From Clostridiales bacterium (GTDB taxonomy: Bacteria; Bacillota; Clostridia; Saccharofermentanales; UBA5734): DNA of 9,443 nt. The notes below the pieces were generated by a model. It made no database searches and had not been told where the DNA came from. It saw only the letters and a program-made list of their open reading frames with translations. This document shows, piece by piece, positions 1-8,368 of the stretch; position 1 is the stretch's first letter; the number at the start of each line of letters is the position of its first letter. The DNA is taken from the NCBI GenBank assembly GCA_007135995.1, contig SLHU01000006.1:1-9443 (forward strand), in the 5' to 3' direction. The position numbers and the translations under genes are program-made.

Positions 1-88
1 ATGTCATCAGCAGTAAAGCCAGCACGATCAGAATGATCAAGCTGGCTCTGCTGCGTTTTACGAGATTGTCTGCTGGCTGCTGATTCAT
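1..88 (-). CDS. N-terminal fragment of a membrane protein, last visible gene of the Gld-like operon
   Basis: An ATG at 88-86 opens a frame that stays open to the window edge, giving 29 visible codons. The product starts with a polar, basic stretch (MNQQPADNLVKRSRAS) followed by an unbroken hydrophobic run (LIILIVLALLLM). This is typical of an N-terminal signal anchor or first transmembrane helix with a cytoplasmic N-terminus. The start lies one base after the TGA of the DUF4340-like gene, which implies translational coupling. No strong ribosome binding site is visible, since the nearest purine-rich run is about 14 nt upstream. The rest of the gene is outside the window, so the family cannot be named. 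Position suggests another subunit of the same ABC system. The frame could be spurious, but the spacing and the anchor-like N-terminus make a real gene more likely. Confidence 0.6.
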   Translation of the reverse strand, partial: MNQQPADNLVKRSRASLIILIVLALLLMT

Positions 89-89
89 A

Positions 90-1622
90 TCAATCCAGCT
101 GATATCCTTCCTGTGTATTAAATACGCCATCTACAGCGTGTTCCATAGCATACTTCAGCATATCCAGTGCGACCAGGATGCCTTCGCTGTCAGCACGCTT
201 TGAATGGAAAGCGGCATTGCCGTCAATATAAAAGCCGGAATATTCGCCATCTATAAAGACATAATAAGTATACGCATCACGAGCCGTAAATTCAACCACT
301 TGTTGTCTTTCCGGCATATCATTTCCCGGATCCGGCTTGAGATGAAAGACGATTCTGGCCTCAGCATCAAGATCAGGCGCTGCGTCAACATCCAGGCCTG
401 CCATCATCACACCGATGATGCTTTGATAAAAGGGAGTGAAAAGGCTTCGGTTACGCTCGTTGAAAATTTTCGCGTCCTCGCCGTTCAGTTCAAACTCAAC
501 CTCTTCATCCGTTGCCCGCTGATCCTGATCCATAGTGATATCAACAACAAATTCTGTGCCCAGTATATCCGCCTCGATTCGATCAACCGACCAGATACTG
601 ATCAGCTGGACGAAACGGTCAAGCATGTCTGTCACGCGCATGTCGATTGTCGCGAAAGCGTCGGCGCGCACTGTAAAGACAGCGGGGATCTGGCTGCTTA
701 TCGCGTAGAAGTGATTGCCGTCAGCCTTCGCGCCCAGACTGATCAGTGCCTGGTCCGCGCCTGCCTCAAGCTGAAAAACATATTGCGGCTGATCTAGCCC
801 GTACTGGCTCAGATCCTCCGGATTAATTTCCACGAAGCGGCTGACAGAAATATTCAGCGCTTCCTCAAGCAGCCGCATCAAGCCTTCCGGACTGCCGGGC
901 CGGCGAATAGGTTCAAGCACATTAAAATCAAAATACTCAGTACCGGAGCCAAGCTCGCCCATCAGGGTGCACTCGGTGACAATTTTCACATCATCACGGG
1001 CTCGCTCAAAAGTAAACATCGATAGTTCTTCCAGATCGATATTCAGGACCATACCGTCATCAACCAGGTCAAGCCTTGTCTGGCGAATACGATTTCCAGT
1101 TGCTGAAGCAACCGTGCACACCCGGCCAGTATCATCCAGCATGACATAATCAAAATTACCGGACACCAGTTCCCGACCGAATTTTATGACATGACGGTCT
1201 CCGTTATTTAATGTGACAGTAAAGGTTGTTTCCGGATTTTCCAGTCCGTACTGATCCAGATCCTGTGCGTTCGTTTCAATTTCAGTGCTGGTATAAACAA
1301 CAAGCGCCACATTGGCGATTTGCTCAATTGCACGGCTTGAAAACGGAAAATCTTCCATGCCTTCTATTTGCCAGATCCGCTTTGATCCATTATCGTCGGT
1401 GACCTCATCCGGAACCAGTGAAAACTGGTCATCCGGATTAACAATATCAATTCTTGAGACATCACTCAGTTCCGCTTCAAATACAGGATCAATCGCAGGC
1501 CTGGTGGTCATGGTCGTTTCTTCCGGCTCATTTCCCGGCAGCTGGCTGCTGATGGCCAGAGCGGCCACCAGCACTGCAAGCACACCTGCAAAAATGATCA
1601 GTGTTTTGCTTTGTTTCTTCAT
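90..1622 (-). CDS. DUF4340-like membrane-anchored protein
   Basis: This encodes a 510-residue protein with a short basic N-terminus (MKKQSK), one hydrophobic segment at about residues 6-26, and a long hydrophilic remainder, so it is a membrane-anchored extracytoplasmic protein. A Thr/Glu/Pro-rich linker follows the anchor. Two related segments begin DLDQYGLENP (about residue 121) and DLSQYGLDQP (about residue 270). The QYGL-x2-P motif followed by beta-rich sequence is characteristic of DUF4340 domains, so two copies appear in tandem. I chose the ATG at 1622-1620: GGAGG at 1634-1630 lies 7 nt upstream of it, while an in-frame TTG two codons earlier (1628) is only 1 nt from that site. The gene follows the GldG-like gene by 49 nt and ends 1 nt before the next. 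DUF4340 genes are often found beside gld-type ABC genes; their biochemical role is unknown to me. The family call is from motif recall. Confidence 0.82.
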   Translation of the reverse strand: MKKQSKTLIIFAGVLAVLVAALAISSQLPGNEPEETTMTTRPAIDPVFEAELSDVSRIDIVNPDDQFSLVPDEVTDDNGSKRIWQIEGMEDFPFSSRAIEQIANVALVVYTSTEIETNAQDLDQYGLENPETTFTVTLNNGDRHVIKFGRELVSGNFDYVMLDDTGRVCTVASATGNRIRQTRLDLVDDGMVLNIDLEELSMFTFERARDDVKIVTECTLMGELGSGTEYFDFNVLEPIRRPGSPEGLMRLLEEALNISVSRFVEINPEDLSQYGLDQPQYVFQLEAGADQALISLGAKADGNHFYAISSQIPAVFTVRADAFATIDMRVTDMLDRFVQLISIWSVDRIEADILGTEFVVDITMDQDQRATDEEVEFELNGEDAKIFNERNRSLFTPFYQSIIGVMMAGLDVDAAPDLDAEARIVFHLKPDPGNDMPERQQVVEFTARDAYTYYVFIDGEYSGFYIDGNAAFHSKRADSEGILVALDMLKYAMEHAVDGVFNTQEGYQLD

Positions 1623-1671
1623 GTACAAGCCTCCATATCAGCTTCATGATCTGCCTGATCGGCTGACAGTC

Positions 1672-3177
1672 TTAAAGATGCTTGCGCTTACGGTAGATAA
1701 TCAGCGCTGCCAGCAGCATAACAATAGGAATGATAATCATAGCCAGTGCCGCAACAAAAACATTTGTTGATTGTGTACCACGTGTCACAACATATGAAGG
1801 CGGCATTTTGGCGGCAATAAAGATACTTTCGCCCTGGTCAGCACCAGACAGCCACTGGATGCTGTAATAGAAAAGATTTGCGTTATAGATATTCGAGCCA
1901 AATGTCTGCAGAATCTGATCACCAAACACTTTGCTGCTGCCGACAACCATGACTTTGGCTGATTCGCTGACAACATTGCCCATCCAGCCGCGGTTTTCAG
2001 AAAGCATCGCGATATTCTGCACGCCGGCAGGTGACGATGCTTCCGGATCTGCCTTGTGTTCCGCAACACCTTGTTCAGTGGTTGTCAGAACAGGCTCAAC
2101 TTCAATCCAGTCTTTTGTATTGAAAAGCTCATTGACACCTCTGACATTTTCAACGAGTGTCCAGCCGTCAACAGTGGTTTCAGTGACCGTTCCTGCTGGT
2201 GCTATCGCCCTGATCATATAAGGGTCATCCTGATAACGGTGATCGCGATCACCTTCACGGATTTTATCATTGCTCAGTTCGAGATTAAATTCAAACAGCA
2301 GGCTGTTGAGTTCATCATATTCCTGATTACTATAATCACTGATCAGCATAAAGCTGCCGCCGTTACGCAGATAATCAAAGATCAGCTGGCGGCTTGATGG
2401 TGATATATCAATTTTCGGCGACGCCATAACCAGAACCGAGCAATCTTCCGGTATCGCATCAAGACCGAACAGATCAAGGGTCTGAACATCAAAATTATTG
2501 CTGTTCAGGATGGTCACCAGTGTATTATAGTTTGCTTCATGGCTGATTTCATCATGGCCTGTGGTGAAGTAGACAACAGGTGTTGTCTCCGACAAAACAT
2601 ACTTGACGGCTCCGGTAAAGCTTTGCTCGGCTGTAATGCCGGCCAGATACTGGGAGCGTGTAGTCTGGTCAACCCTGACATTGAAAATGTCATTATAGGA
2701 TACAACAGTCGCTTTTTGGGTTTCTTCACTTCTGACAACAAACGTATTGGCTGCCGGCTCAAGATATCCTTCCGGATCCAGTTCATTTATGATACCAGGA
2801 TGGCGGTCGGGATTAACGTAGCGAACTGTGACCCTGCCATTGCTCTGGCTTGCGTATTCATCCAGCATAGGACGAATCCTGTCGTAGCGTGTATCGGTGT
2901 CCGCATCAAACAGACCGACTATCTCTACGTCTTTGTCCATTTCGTCAAGCACTTCACGCGTCACGTCGCCAATTGAGTATAGGCCTTCACTTGTCCAGTC
3001 CCACTTTGTCTGCTCTCCTAAAACAACATCAAATACAATGTTGAAAATAAGCAGAACGGCTATGAACAAGACGGTAAACAAAACAGAGAAACGTTTCAGC
3101 GAACGTGACCGCTTATCCACTTTGCGATTATTCTTTTCTTTGACCATTGCTTTTTCAGCTTTTTTATTATTATCCAT
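1672..3177 (-). CDS. GldG-like ABC transporter auxiliary protein
   Basis: This encodes a 501-residue protein with a very basic, Lys/Arg/Asn-rich cytoplasmic N-terminus (residues 1-29), a transmembrane helix at about 30-52, a large extracytoplasmic domain, and a second helix at about 474-494 followed by RKRKHL. That two-anchor plan is typical of GldG and related ABC-type auxiliary proteins. The segment after the first helix (GLYSIGDVTREVLDEM, then a stretch ending YVNPDRHP) matches the family pattern of 'LYSLS..T...L..L' followed by 'DPD..P'. Further on, VVYFTTGHDE (about 201-210) and VLVMASPKIDIS resemble the GATase-like fold expected in the family. The ATG at 3177 lies 6 nt after the permease stop, and its likely SD (AGGGGTGA) overlaps the last permease codons, so translation is probably coupled. 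The protein probably works with the ATPase and permease. Its substrate is unknown. Confidence 0.87.
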   Translation of the reverse strand: MDNNKKAEKAMVKEKNNRKVDKRSRSLKRFSVLFTVLFIAVLLIFNIVFDVVLGEQTKWDWTSEGLYSIGDVTREVLDEMDKDVEIVGLFDADTDTRYDRIRPMLDEYASQSNGRVTVRYVNPDRHPGIINELDPEGYLEPAANTFVVRSEETQKATVVSYNDIFNVRVDQTTRSQYLAGITAEQSFTGAVKYVLSETTPVVYFTTGHDEISHEANYNTLVTILNSNNFDVQTLDLFGLDAIPEDCSVLVMASPKIDISPSSRQLIFDYLRNGGSFMLISDYSNQEYDELNSLLFEFNLELSNDKIREGDRDHRYQDDPYMIRAIAPAGTVTETTVDGWTLVENVRGVNELFNTKDWIEVEPVLTTTEQGVAEHKADPEASSPAGVQNIAMLSENRGWMGNVVSESAKVMVVGSSKVFGDQILQTFGSNIYNANLFYYSIQWLSGADQGESIFIAAKMPPSYVVTRGTQSTNVFVAALAMIIIPIVMLLAALIIYRKRKHL

Positions 3178-3183
3178 TTTATA

Positions 3184-3969
3184 TCACCCCTGACTCCAGC
3201 GCCGTTTTTCGATAACCCGGTTTGTCAGGAACAGGAAAACGGCAACAATACTGATAAAGAATATAATCGGTGACAGTTCAAAGATACCATTAACGTAGTT
3301 GCTCAGACGTGCTGACGGATTCAGCCACTGCAGCGCAGATGTAACAGACCTGCCCGCGGCATCAATCTGCAGATCTGTCAGTCCGAAAACGTTGATTCTG
3401 TCAATTAATGTGGCTGCCAGTGAACCGATCATGTTAGAAACAAAGTCGAGCAGTGTCAGTACGATGATAATAATGAATGATATAACGGCTGCTATAATCT
3501 GATTTTCAGTTAGGGCCGAAGCAAAAACACCAATCGAGACATATGCCGCGCCCAGGAATATAAAGCCAATATAAGCGACCAGAACGCTGATATCAACAAC
3601 TCCGCCATAAAGGCTGGTGATGATCACATGAATCAGCGTACCGCCAGTCATTACACCAAACAGTGCCAGCGCTGCCAGATACTTGCCCAGGACGATCTCA
3701 ACCGAGTTGGCGGGTGACGTATAAAGCAGCACTTCAGTACCGTTCTTGCGGTCTTCTGAAAACGCCCGCATTGTCATCAAGGGAATGATCACAAAGAAAA
3801 ATGACTGAATAAAGGAAATCTGGCCAACCAGATCCAGATAAGCTGACAAGACGCCTGAAGCGAAAAACAACCCGCTGATGGCCATGAAAATCGCTATGAC
3901 CACATATCCCATCGGGGAACGGAAATATGCGAAGAACTCACGTTTAAATATTGCTAGTGTGCGTTTCAT
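3184..3969 (-). CDS. ABC-2 type permease subunit (GldF-like)
   Basis: This encodes a 261-residue integral membrane protein with about six hydrophobic segments (near 20-42, 50-67, 93-118, 130-152, 157-180 and 230-250). The N-terminus (MKRTLAIFKREFFAYFRSP) is the amphipathic lead typical of ABC-2 permeases. The cytoplasmic loop MRAFSEDRKNGTEVLLYTSP (about 67-86) is the conserved 'R..SE.R..GT.E.L...P' loop, thought to contact the ATPase. The length suits a GldF-type permease. It starts 6 nt after the ATPase stop, and the only purine-rich SD candidate (AGAGGGG) lies inside the last ATPase codons, so expression should be coupled to the ATPase. No second permease is seen in the window; the protein may dimerise, or the truncated gene at 88-1 could contribute. 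The transported substrate cannot be inferred. Confidence 0.93.
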   Translation of the reverse strand: MKRTLAIFKREFFAYFRSPMGYVVIAIFMAISGLFFASGVLSAYLDLVGQISFIQSFFFVIIPLMTMRAFSEDRKNGTEVLLYTSPANSVEIVLGKYLAALALFGVMTGGTLIHVIITSLYGGVVDISVLVAYIGFIFLGAAYVSIGVFASALTENQIIAAVISFIIIIVLTLLDFVSNMIGSLAATLIDRINVFGLTDLQIDAAGRSVTSALQWLNPSARLSNYVNGIFELSPIIFFISIVAVFLFLTNRVIEKRRWSQG

Positions 3970-3975
3970 ATAATA

Positions 3976-4929
3976 TTATCCCCTCTTTCCTGTCTGATAA
4001 GAGCTGGTAACCTGAAGGAAGATGTCTTCCAGCGTCGGATCCATAGATTTCATCTCAATGATCGGCCAGGTATTGCGGGCCATCTCGAAAAAGATCTGTT
4101 TGCGTACGTCAAGATTCGGCTCATTCTCAATTTCGTAAATATTGATGCCATTTTCTTTTTCTGCGAACAAGTCAGCCTGGCGAATGCCCGGAATCAGGCG
4201 AAGCTTCTGAATGATCTCTTTTGACGGACCTTCTGCGCTCAGCTGAACTTTCGATGTTTTAGCCATCTTGCGCGACAGACCGTCAGGTGTATCAACAGCT
4301 GCGATAGCGCCCTTGTTAATAATAACAACCCGTTCGCAAACAGCCTGAACTTCCGGCAAAATATGTGAACTCAGGATTACCGTATGCCGTTTGCCCAGTT
4401 CCTTGATGAGGTTGCGGATTTCAATGATCTGCTTTGGATCAAGGCCCACAGTCGGTTCATCGAGCACGAGCACTTCCGGGTTTGCCACAAGCGCTTGTGC
4501 GATACCTACCCGCTGACGATAGCCTTTTGAGAGGTTTTTAATCAGACGGCCGGACACATCCGTAATTCGAACCAGTTTCATAATTTCCGCCAGCTGCTTG
4601 ATCCGCTTTTCACGCGGGACACCTTTTAGTTCACAGACAAACCGGAGAAACTCCATAACGGTCATATCCAGGTACAGCGGCGGGTTTTCAGGCAGATAGC
4701 CAATCGACTTTTTCGCCTCATGAGGCTCCTCGAGTATATCATGGCCATTGACCTTGACAGTACCTGATGTCGCTGACAAATACCCGGTCAGGATATTCAT
4801 GGTAGTTGTTTTCCCTGCACCGTTCGGGCCGAGGAATCCAAGAATCTCACCTTTTTCGACAGTAAAATTGACATGGTCAACAGCAAGTATATCACCGTAA
4901 TATTTGACCAGATCGCGAATTTCAATCAT
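3976..4929 (-). CDS. ABC transporter ATP-binding protein (GldA-like, ABC-2 type)
   Basis: This 317-residue cytoplasmic ATPase powers the membrane subunits encoded just downstream. All nucleotide-binding motifs are intact: Walker A GPNGAGKT (34-41), Q-loop region YLPENPPLY (78-86, with Glu in place of the usual Gln, common in this subgroup), signature LSKGYRQR (133-140), Walker B VLVLDE (153-158), D-loop GLDP, and switch His189 in SSHILPEV. The C-terminal 90 or so residues, after the core domain, resemble the accessory region of ABC-2 ATPases (DUF4162-like), including the ending PTLEDIFLQV. The ATG at 4929 has AAGGAGG at 4946-4940, 10 nt upstream. It is the first gene of the operon, transcribed from a probable promoter near 4997. 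The YLPENPPLY loop and the GldG-like and DUF4340-like neighbours favour GldA-type over drug or Na+ exporters, but this is inference. Confidence 0.96.
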   Translation of the reverse strand: MIEIRDLVKYYGDILAVDHVNFTVEKGEILGFLGPNGAGKTTTMNILTGYLSATSGTVKVNGHDILEEPHEAKKSIGYLPENPPLYLDMTVMEFLRFVCELKGVPREKRIKQLAEIMKLVRITDVSGRLIKNLSKGYRQRVGIAQALVANPEVLVLDEPTVGLDPKQIIEIRNLIKELGKRHTVILSSHILPEVQAVCERVVIINKGAIAAVDTPDGLSRKMAKTSKVQLSAEGPSKEIIQKLRLIPGIRQADLFAEKENGINIYEIENEPNLDVRKQIFFEMARNTWPIIEMKSMDPTLEDIFLQVTSSYQTGKRG

Positions 4930-4991
4930 CTTTCCCTATCCTCCTTGCCATTGCCTGCGAAGCAGACAGGCCTTTGCTTTTACACGATCAG

Positions 4992-4998
4992 ATTATAT
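4992..4998 (-). promoter_or_regulatory. Extended -10 promoter of the Gld-like operon
   Basis: On the minus strand TATAAT (4997-4992) is preceded by TGA, forming the extended -10 motif TGNTATAAT (5000-4992). No good -35 hexamer is found at 16-18 bp spacing; that region is occupied by a palindrome. Transcription would start near 4985 and give a leader of about 55 nt before the ATPase ATG. This is a prediction from sequence alone. Confidence 0.6.
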
Positions 4999-5009
4999 CA
5001 GAAAAGACA

Positions 5010-5027
5010 ACAACTGCCGGCAGTTGT
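5010..5027. repeat. 18-bp perfect palindrome over the operon's -35 region (candidate operator)
   Basis: ACAACTGCCGGCAGTTGT is a perfect inverted repeat with no spacer, 13 bp upstream of the predicted -10 hexamer, covering where a -35 element would be. A second short palindrome, ACAATTGT (5029-5036), lies next to it. In RNA it could form a 7-bp stem with a CCGG loop, but no U-run follows on either strand, so a terminator is unlikely. Binding by a dimeric repressor or activator fits the position better. No regulator gene is visible in the window. Confidence 0.55.
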
Positions 5028-5100
5028 CACAATTGTTCAGATTTTCTCACGATTCTGGAACACTTTGCCAAAAATCCGCGTCAGGCAGCTCGCGCCTGCA

Positions 5101-5333
5101 ACAACCGCCGGCGCAGCCAAAGCGGATCATGTCTATGAGACAACTTTAATCAGCGAGATCATCAAATCATATCTGAAAACGGGAACAGCTCATAAGCCGC
5201 ATTATTGTTCTATTGATCAAAATGAAGGGGCATTGATTTTTTTGCCGAAACGGCGTCTTTTGACGGACCGGTCGTGTACGAACGCGCCTGCGATCCCCTG
5301 GCGCAGCGTATTGTCACATCAGATTTAAGGTGA
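5101..5333 (+). pseudogene. Possible frameshifted remnant of an unrecognised gene
   Basis: One plus-strand frame is open through this region and reads plausibly protein-like (for example LISEIIKSYLKTG) up to a run of seven T at 5237-5243. After that run the -1 frame reads more like protein (FAETASFDGPVVYERACDP) and ends at TGA 5331-5333. A missing T in the run would join the two. I do not recognise the joined sequence and see no clear start codon with a ribosome binding site. Spurious open frames of this length are common elsewhere in the window, so this is a weak call. It runs opposite to every other gene here. Confidence 0.2.
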
Positions 5334-5409
5334 CAGCAAAACACCCGTCCGTATGATGTTCGGACAGTTTCGTGATCCCTCACCGCCAAAGCTAAGCGTT
5401 TATACGGGG

Positions 5410-5446
5410 ACTGCGCACAATTGATTTGTTCAACAATGTACGCAGT
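5410..5446. repeat. Imperfect inverted repeat just downstream of the 174-residue gene
   Basis: ACTGCG (5410-5415) pairs with CGCAGT (5441-5446). Inner pairs ACA/TGT and TTGA/TCAA leave a short loop. It starts 6 nt beyond the stop codon of the gene at 5453. On the minus strand it is followed by CCCCG rather than a U-tract, so it is not a standard intrinsic terminator, but it could protect or shape the 3' end of that transcript. A smaller hairpin, GTCCG/CGGAC (5347-5351 and 5361-5365), lies further on. Confidence 0.4.
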
Positions 5447-5452
5447 GCCTTT

Positions 5453-5977
5453 TCAGGCGCCGAAACGATTATACTTGATTTTACTCGGATTATAGCGTTT
5501 CATACTTTCAAGCATGCGCTCATCCGGTTCAAAAAGCACAACGACGCGCTGATTTTTATAATTCGCCACAAAAAACCAGGTGTTTTCTGAATCAGGCGAG
5601 GATGAACAGTCAAGCAGTTCATATTTGCCTTTCTTTGCCTGGCGATATTCATCACTGTCAACTTTCGCCATTATCTCAAAAGCTCTGGCACGGCCGCTAA
5701 ACACTCGTTTTCTTCTTCTTTTGGCGATAATCATATCTATATCAATTTCGCCATTTGTGACAATATACTCGTACTCACGATTCATGCCGGAAATAAAAAA
5801 CCAAAGGCCGTAAACGACGGCAACCAGAATCAGCGGAACCAGAAAGCCAATGTAGCCTCCGAACATCATCACCAGCATCAGCACGATCAGGGCGGCAACA
5901 AAAAGACCCAGGATCTTCAAATAGTCTTTGCCTGTTTTTCGCCTGCTGACAATTTTCTCAAGAAATGTATCGTTCAT
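5453..5977 (-). CDS. Two-helix membrane protein of unknown function (possibly DUF6106-like)
   Basis: This encodes a 174-residue protein. After a short polar N-terminus (MNDTFLEKIVSRRKTGKDY) come two closely spaced hydrophobic helices at about residues 20-39 and 44-62, then a soluble, basic domain of about 110 residues containing RRRKRVF and ending KYNRFGA. Both termini should be cytoplasmic. The overall plan resembles small proteins annotated DUF6106 in Clostridia, but that is from memory and I cannot verify it. I chose the ATG at 5977-5975. The frame also opens at a GTG at 5989, but that codon abuts the Shine-Dalgarno (GGAGG, 5987-5983), which sits 5 nt before the ATG, so the GTG is not a usable start. 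The gene stands alone between the groEL terminator and the Gld-like operon. No enzymatic motif is visible and no function can be assigned. Confidence 0.8.
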   Translation of the reverse strand: MNDTFLEKIVSRRKTGKDYLKILGLFVAALIVLMLVMMFGGYIGFLVPLILVAVVYGLWFFISGMNREYEYIVTNGEIDIDMIIAKRRRKRVFSGRARAFEIMAKVDSDEYRQAKKGKYELLDCSSSPDSENTWFFVANYKNQRVVVLFEPDERMLESMKRYNPSKIKYNRFGA

Positions 5978-6012
5978 TATACCCTCCACTATGAAAACAG
6001 AATCGTGATCAT

Positions 6013-6042
6013 ATTATATGCACTGCCTCGTTATGAGCAGTG
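6013..6042 (-). promoter_or_regulatory. Possible promoter of the 174-residue protein gene, with inverted repeat
   Basis: TATAAT is present at 6018-6013 on the minus strand, about 36 bp before the ATG. There is no convincing -35 hexamer at the usual distance. Between and over the core elements lies the inverted repeat CACTGC (6021-6026) and GCAGTG (6037-6042), with a further CACTGC at 6064-6069. The gene follows the groEL terminator, so it needs its own promoter, and this is the only candidate I see. Confidence 0.4.
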
Positions 6043-6153
6043 ATCTGCTGTTTTGCCGGCTGACACTGCTTTTAACATATTCTATTGTAACCGAAGATGC
6101 GATTAATTGGTAGAGGCGCCGGTACCGCATGATGCCATCCTGCGCGGCGCATT

Positions 6154-6185
6154 AAAAAAGCTGCCCGGATCATTCCAGGCAGCTT
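6154..6185 (-). terminator. Intrinsic terminator of the groES-groEL operon
   Basis: On the minus strand AAGCTGCC (6185-6178) pairs with GGCAGCTT (6165-6158). Two more G-C pairs form past a single mismatch, and a run of U extends to 6154. It lies 34 bases beyond the groEL stop codon. The GC-rich stem directly followed by Us is a textbook rho-independent terminator for the chaperonin transcript. Confidence 0.92.
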
Positions 6186-6219
6186 CATCATGAGATGCAT
6201 TACTTTATTAAGACTGTTT

Positions 6220-7869
<1,650 letters not shown>

Positions 7870-7895
7870 CTACCTCCTGTATATTTTTCTGTAAA

Positions 7896-8195
<300 letters not shown>

Positions 8196-8224
8196 TTATC
8201 TTATGGTTATTTTGTTTAATGGAG

Positions 8225-8251
8225 TTAGCACTCATCAACCAAGAGTGCTAA
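8225..8251. promoter_or_regulatory. CIRCE operator (HrcA binding site) of groES-groEL
   Basis: TTAGCACTC (8225-8233), a 9-nt spacer and GAGTGCTAA (8243-8251) match the CIRCE consensus at every position. The symmetry continues for 4 bp on each side (GGAG and CTCC), giving 13-bp perfect arms over 8221-8255. It lies directly downstream of the -10 box and would include or abut the transcript start, so HrcA bound here would block initiation. In RNA the same repeat lies in the 5' leader and could form a stable hairpin. Confidence 0.98.
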
Positions 8252-8261
8252 CTCCAAAATT

Positions 8262-8290
8262 AATATAGGCCTTTTACCTTGTTTTGTCAA
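8262..8290 (-). promoter_or_regulatory. SigA-type promoter of groES-groEL
   Basis: On the minus strand TTGACA (8290-8285, a perfect -35) is followed after exactly 17 bp by TATATT (8267-8262), which differs from TATAAT at one position. The predicted start of transcription is near 8255, the outer edge of the CIRCE-centred repeat. This gives a leader of about 75 nt before the groES start codon. Confidence 0.93.
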
Positions 8291-8368
8291 TAGGGTTTCT
8301 TATAAACAAAATATGAAGAAATTAGAAACCATCATTTTATCAGATCAATCACAGCAGCGTGCTGACGA

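Larger units (their letters stand above)
4930..5452. other. 523-base stretch without a confident gene
   Basis: This separates the 174-residue membrane protein gene from the Gld-like operon. Minus-strand frames contain many stops, so no minus-strand gene is supported. The part nearest 4930 holds the leader, ribosome binding site, promoter and palindrome of the operon. The leader includes a short inverted repeat GCCTG/CAGGC (4953-4957 and 4967-4971) just upstream of the SD. The middle (about 5100-5333) may hold a broken plus-strand coding remnant. The part at 5347-5446 holds two hairpin-forming sequences. No tRNA, insertion sequence or CRISPR repeat is seen. Confidence 0.7.

Noticed and set aside
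5006..5028. The palindrome region considered as an intrinsic terminator for the upstream gene.
   Set aside because: The stem is followed by a mixed TTGTCTTTTCTG stretch rather than a U-tract, and it lies about 430 bases beyond the nearest upstream stop codon; the operator explanation fits better.
4873..5328. A plus-strand open frame of 151 codons overlapping the start of the ABC ATPase gene.
   Set aside because: It overlaps the clear ATPase gene and its promoter, has no ribosome binding site at its start, and its first half is not protein-like. Only the distal part is kept, as a weak remnant call.
6099..6137. A stretch resembling a tRNA D-arm (AATTGGTAGAG followed by GCGCCGG) downstream of groEL.
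   Set aside because: No matching acceptor stem, anticodon arm or T-loop (GGTTCGAATC-like) is present at the right distances, so it is not a tRNA gene.
8294..8330. Inverted repeat GGTTTCT/AGAAACC between the CvpA-family gene and the groES promoter, considered as a terminator.
   Set aside because: Arms are only 7 bp and 23 nt apart, and the minus strand continues into the TTGACA box without a U-tract.
8352..8364. Small hairpin CAGCA-CGC-TGCTG just after the CvpA-family stop codon.
   Set aside because: The stem is 5 bp with no U-run after it; too weak to call a terminator.
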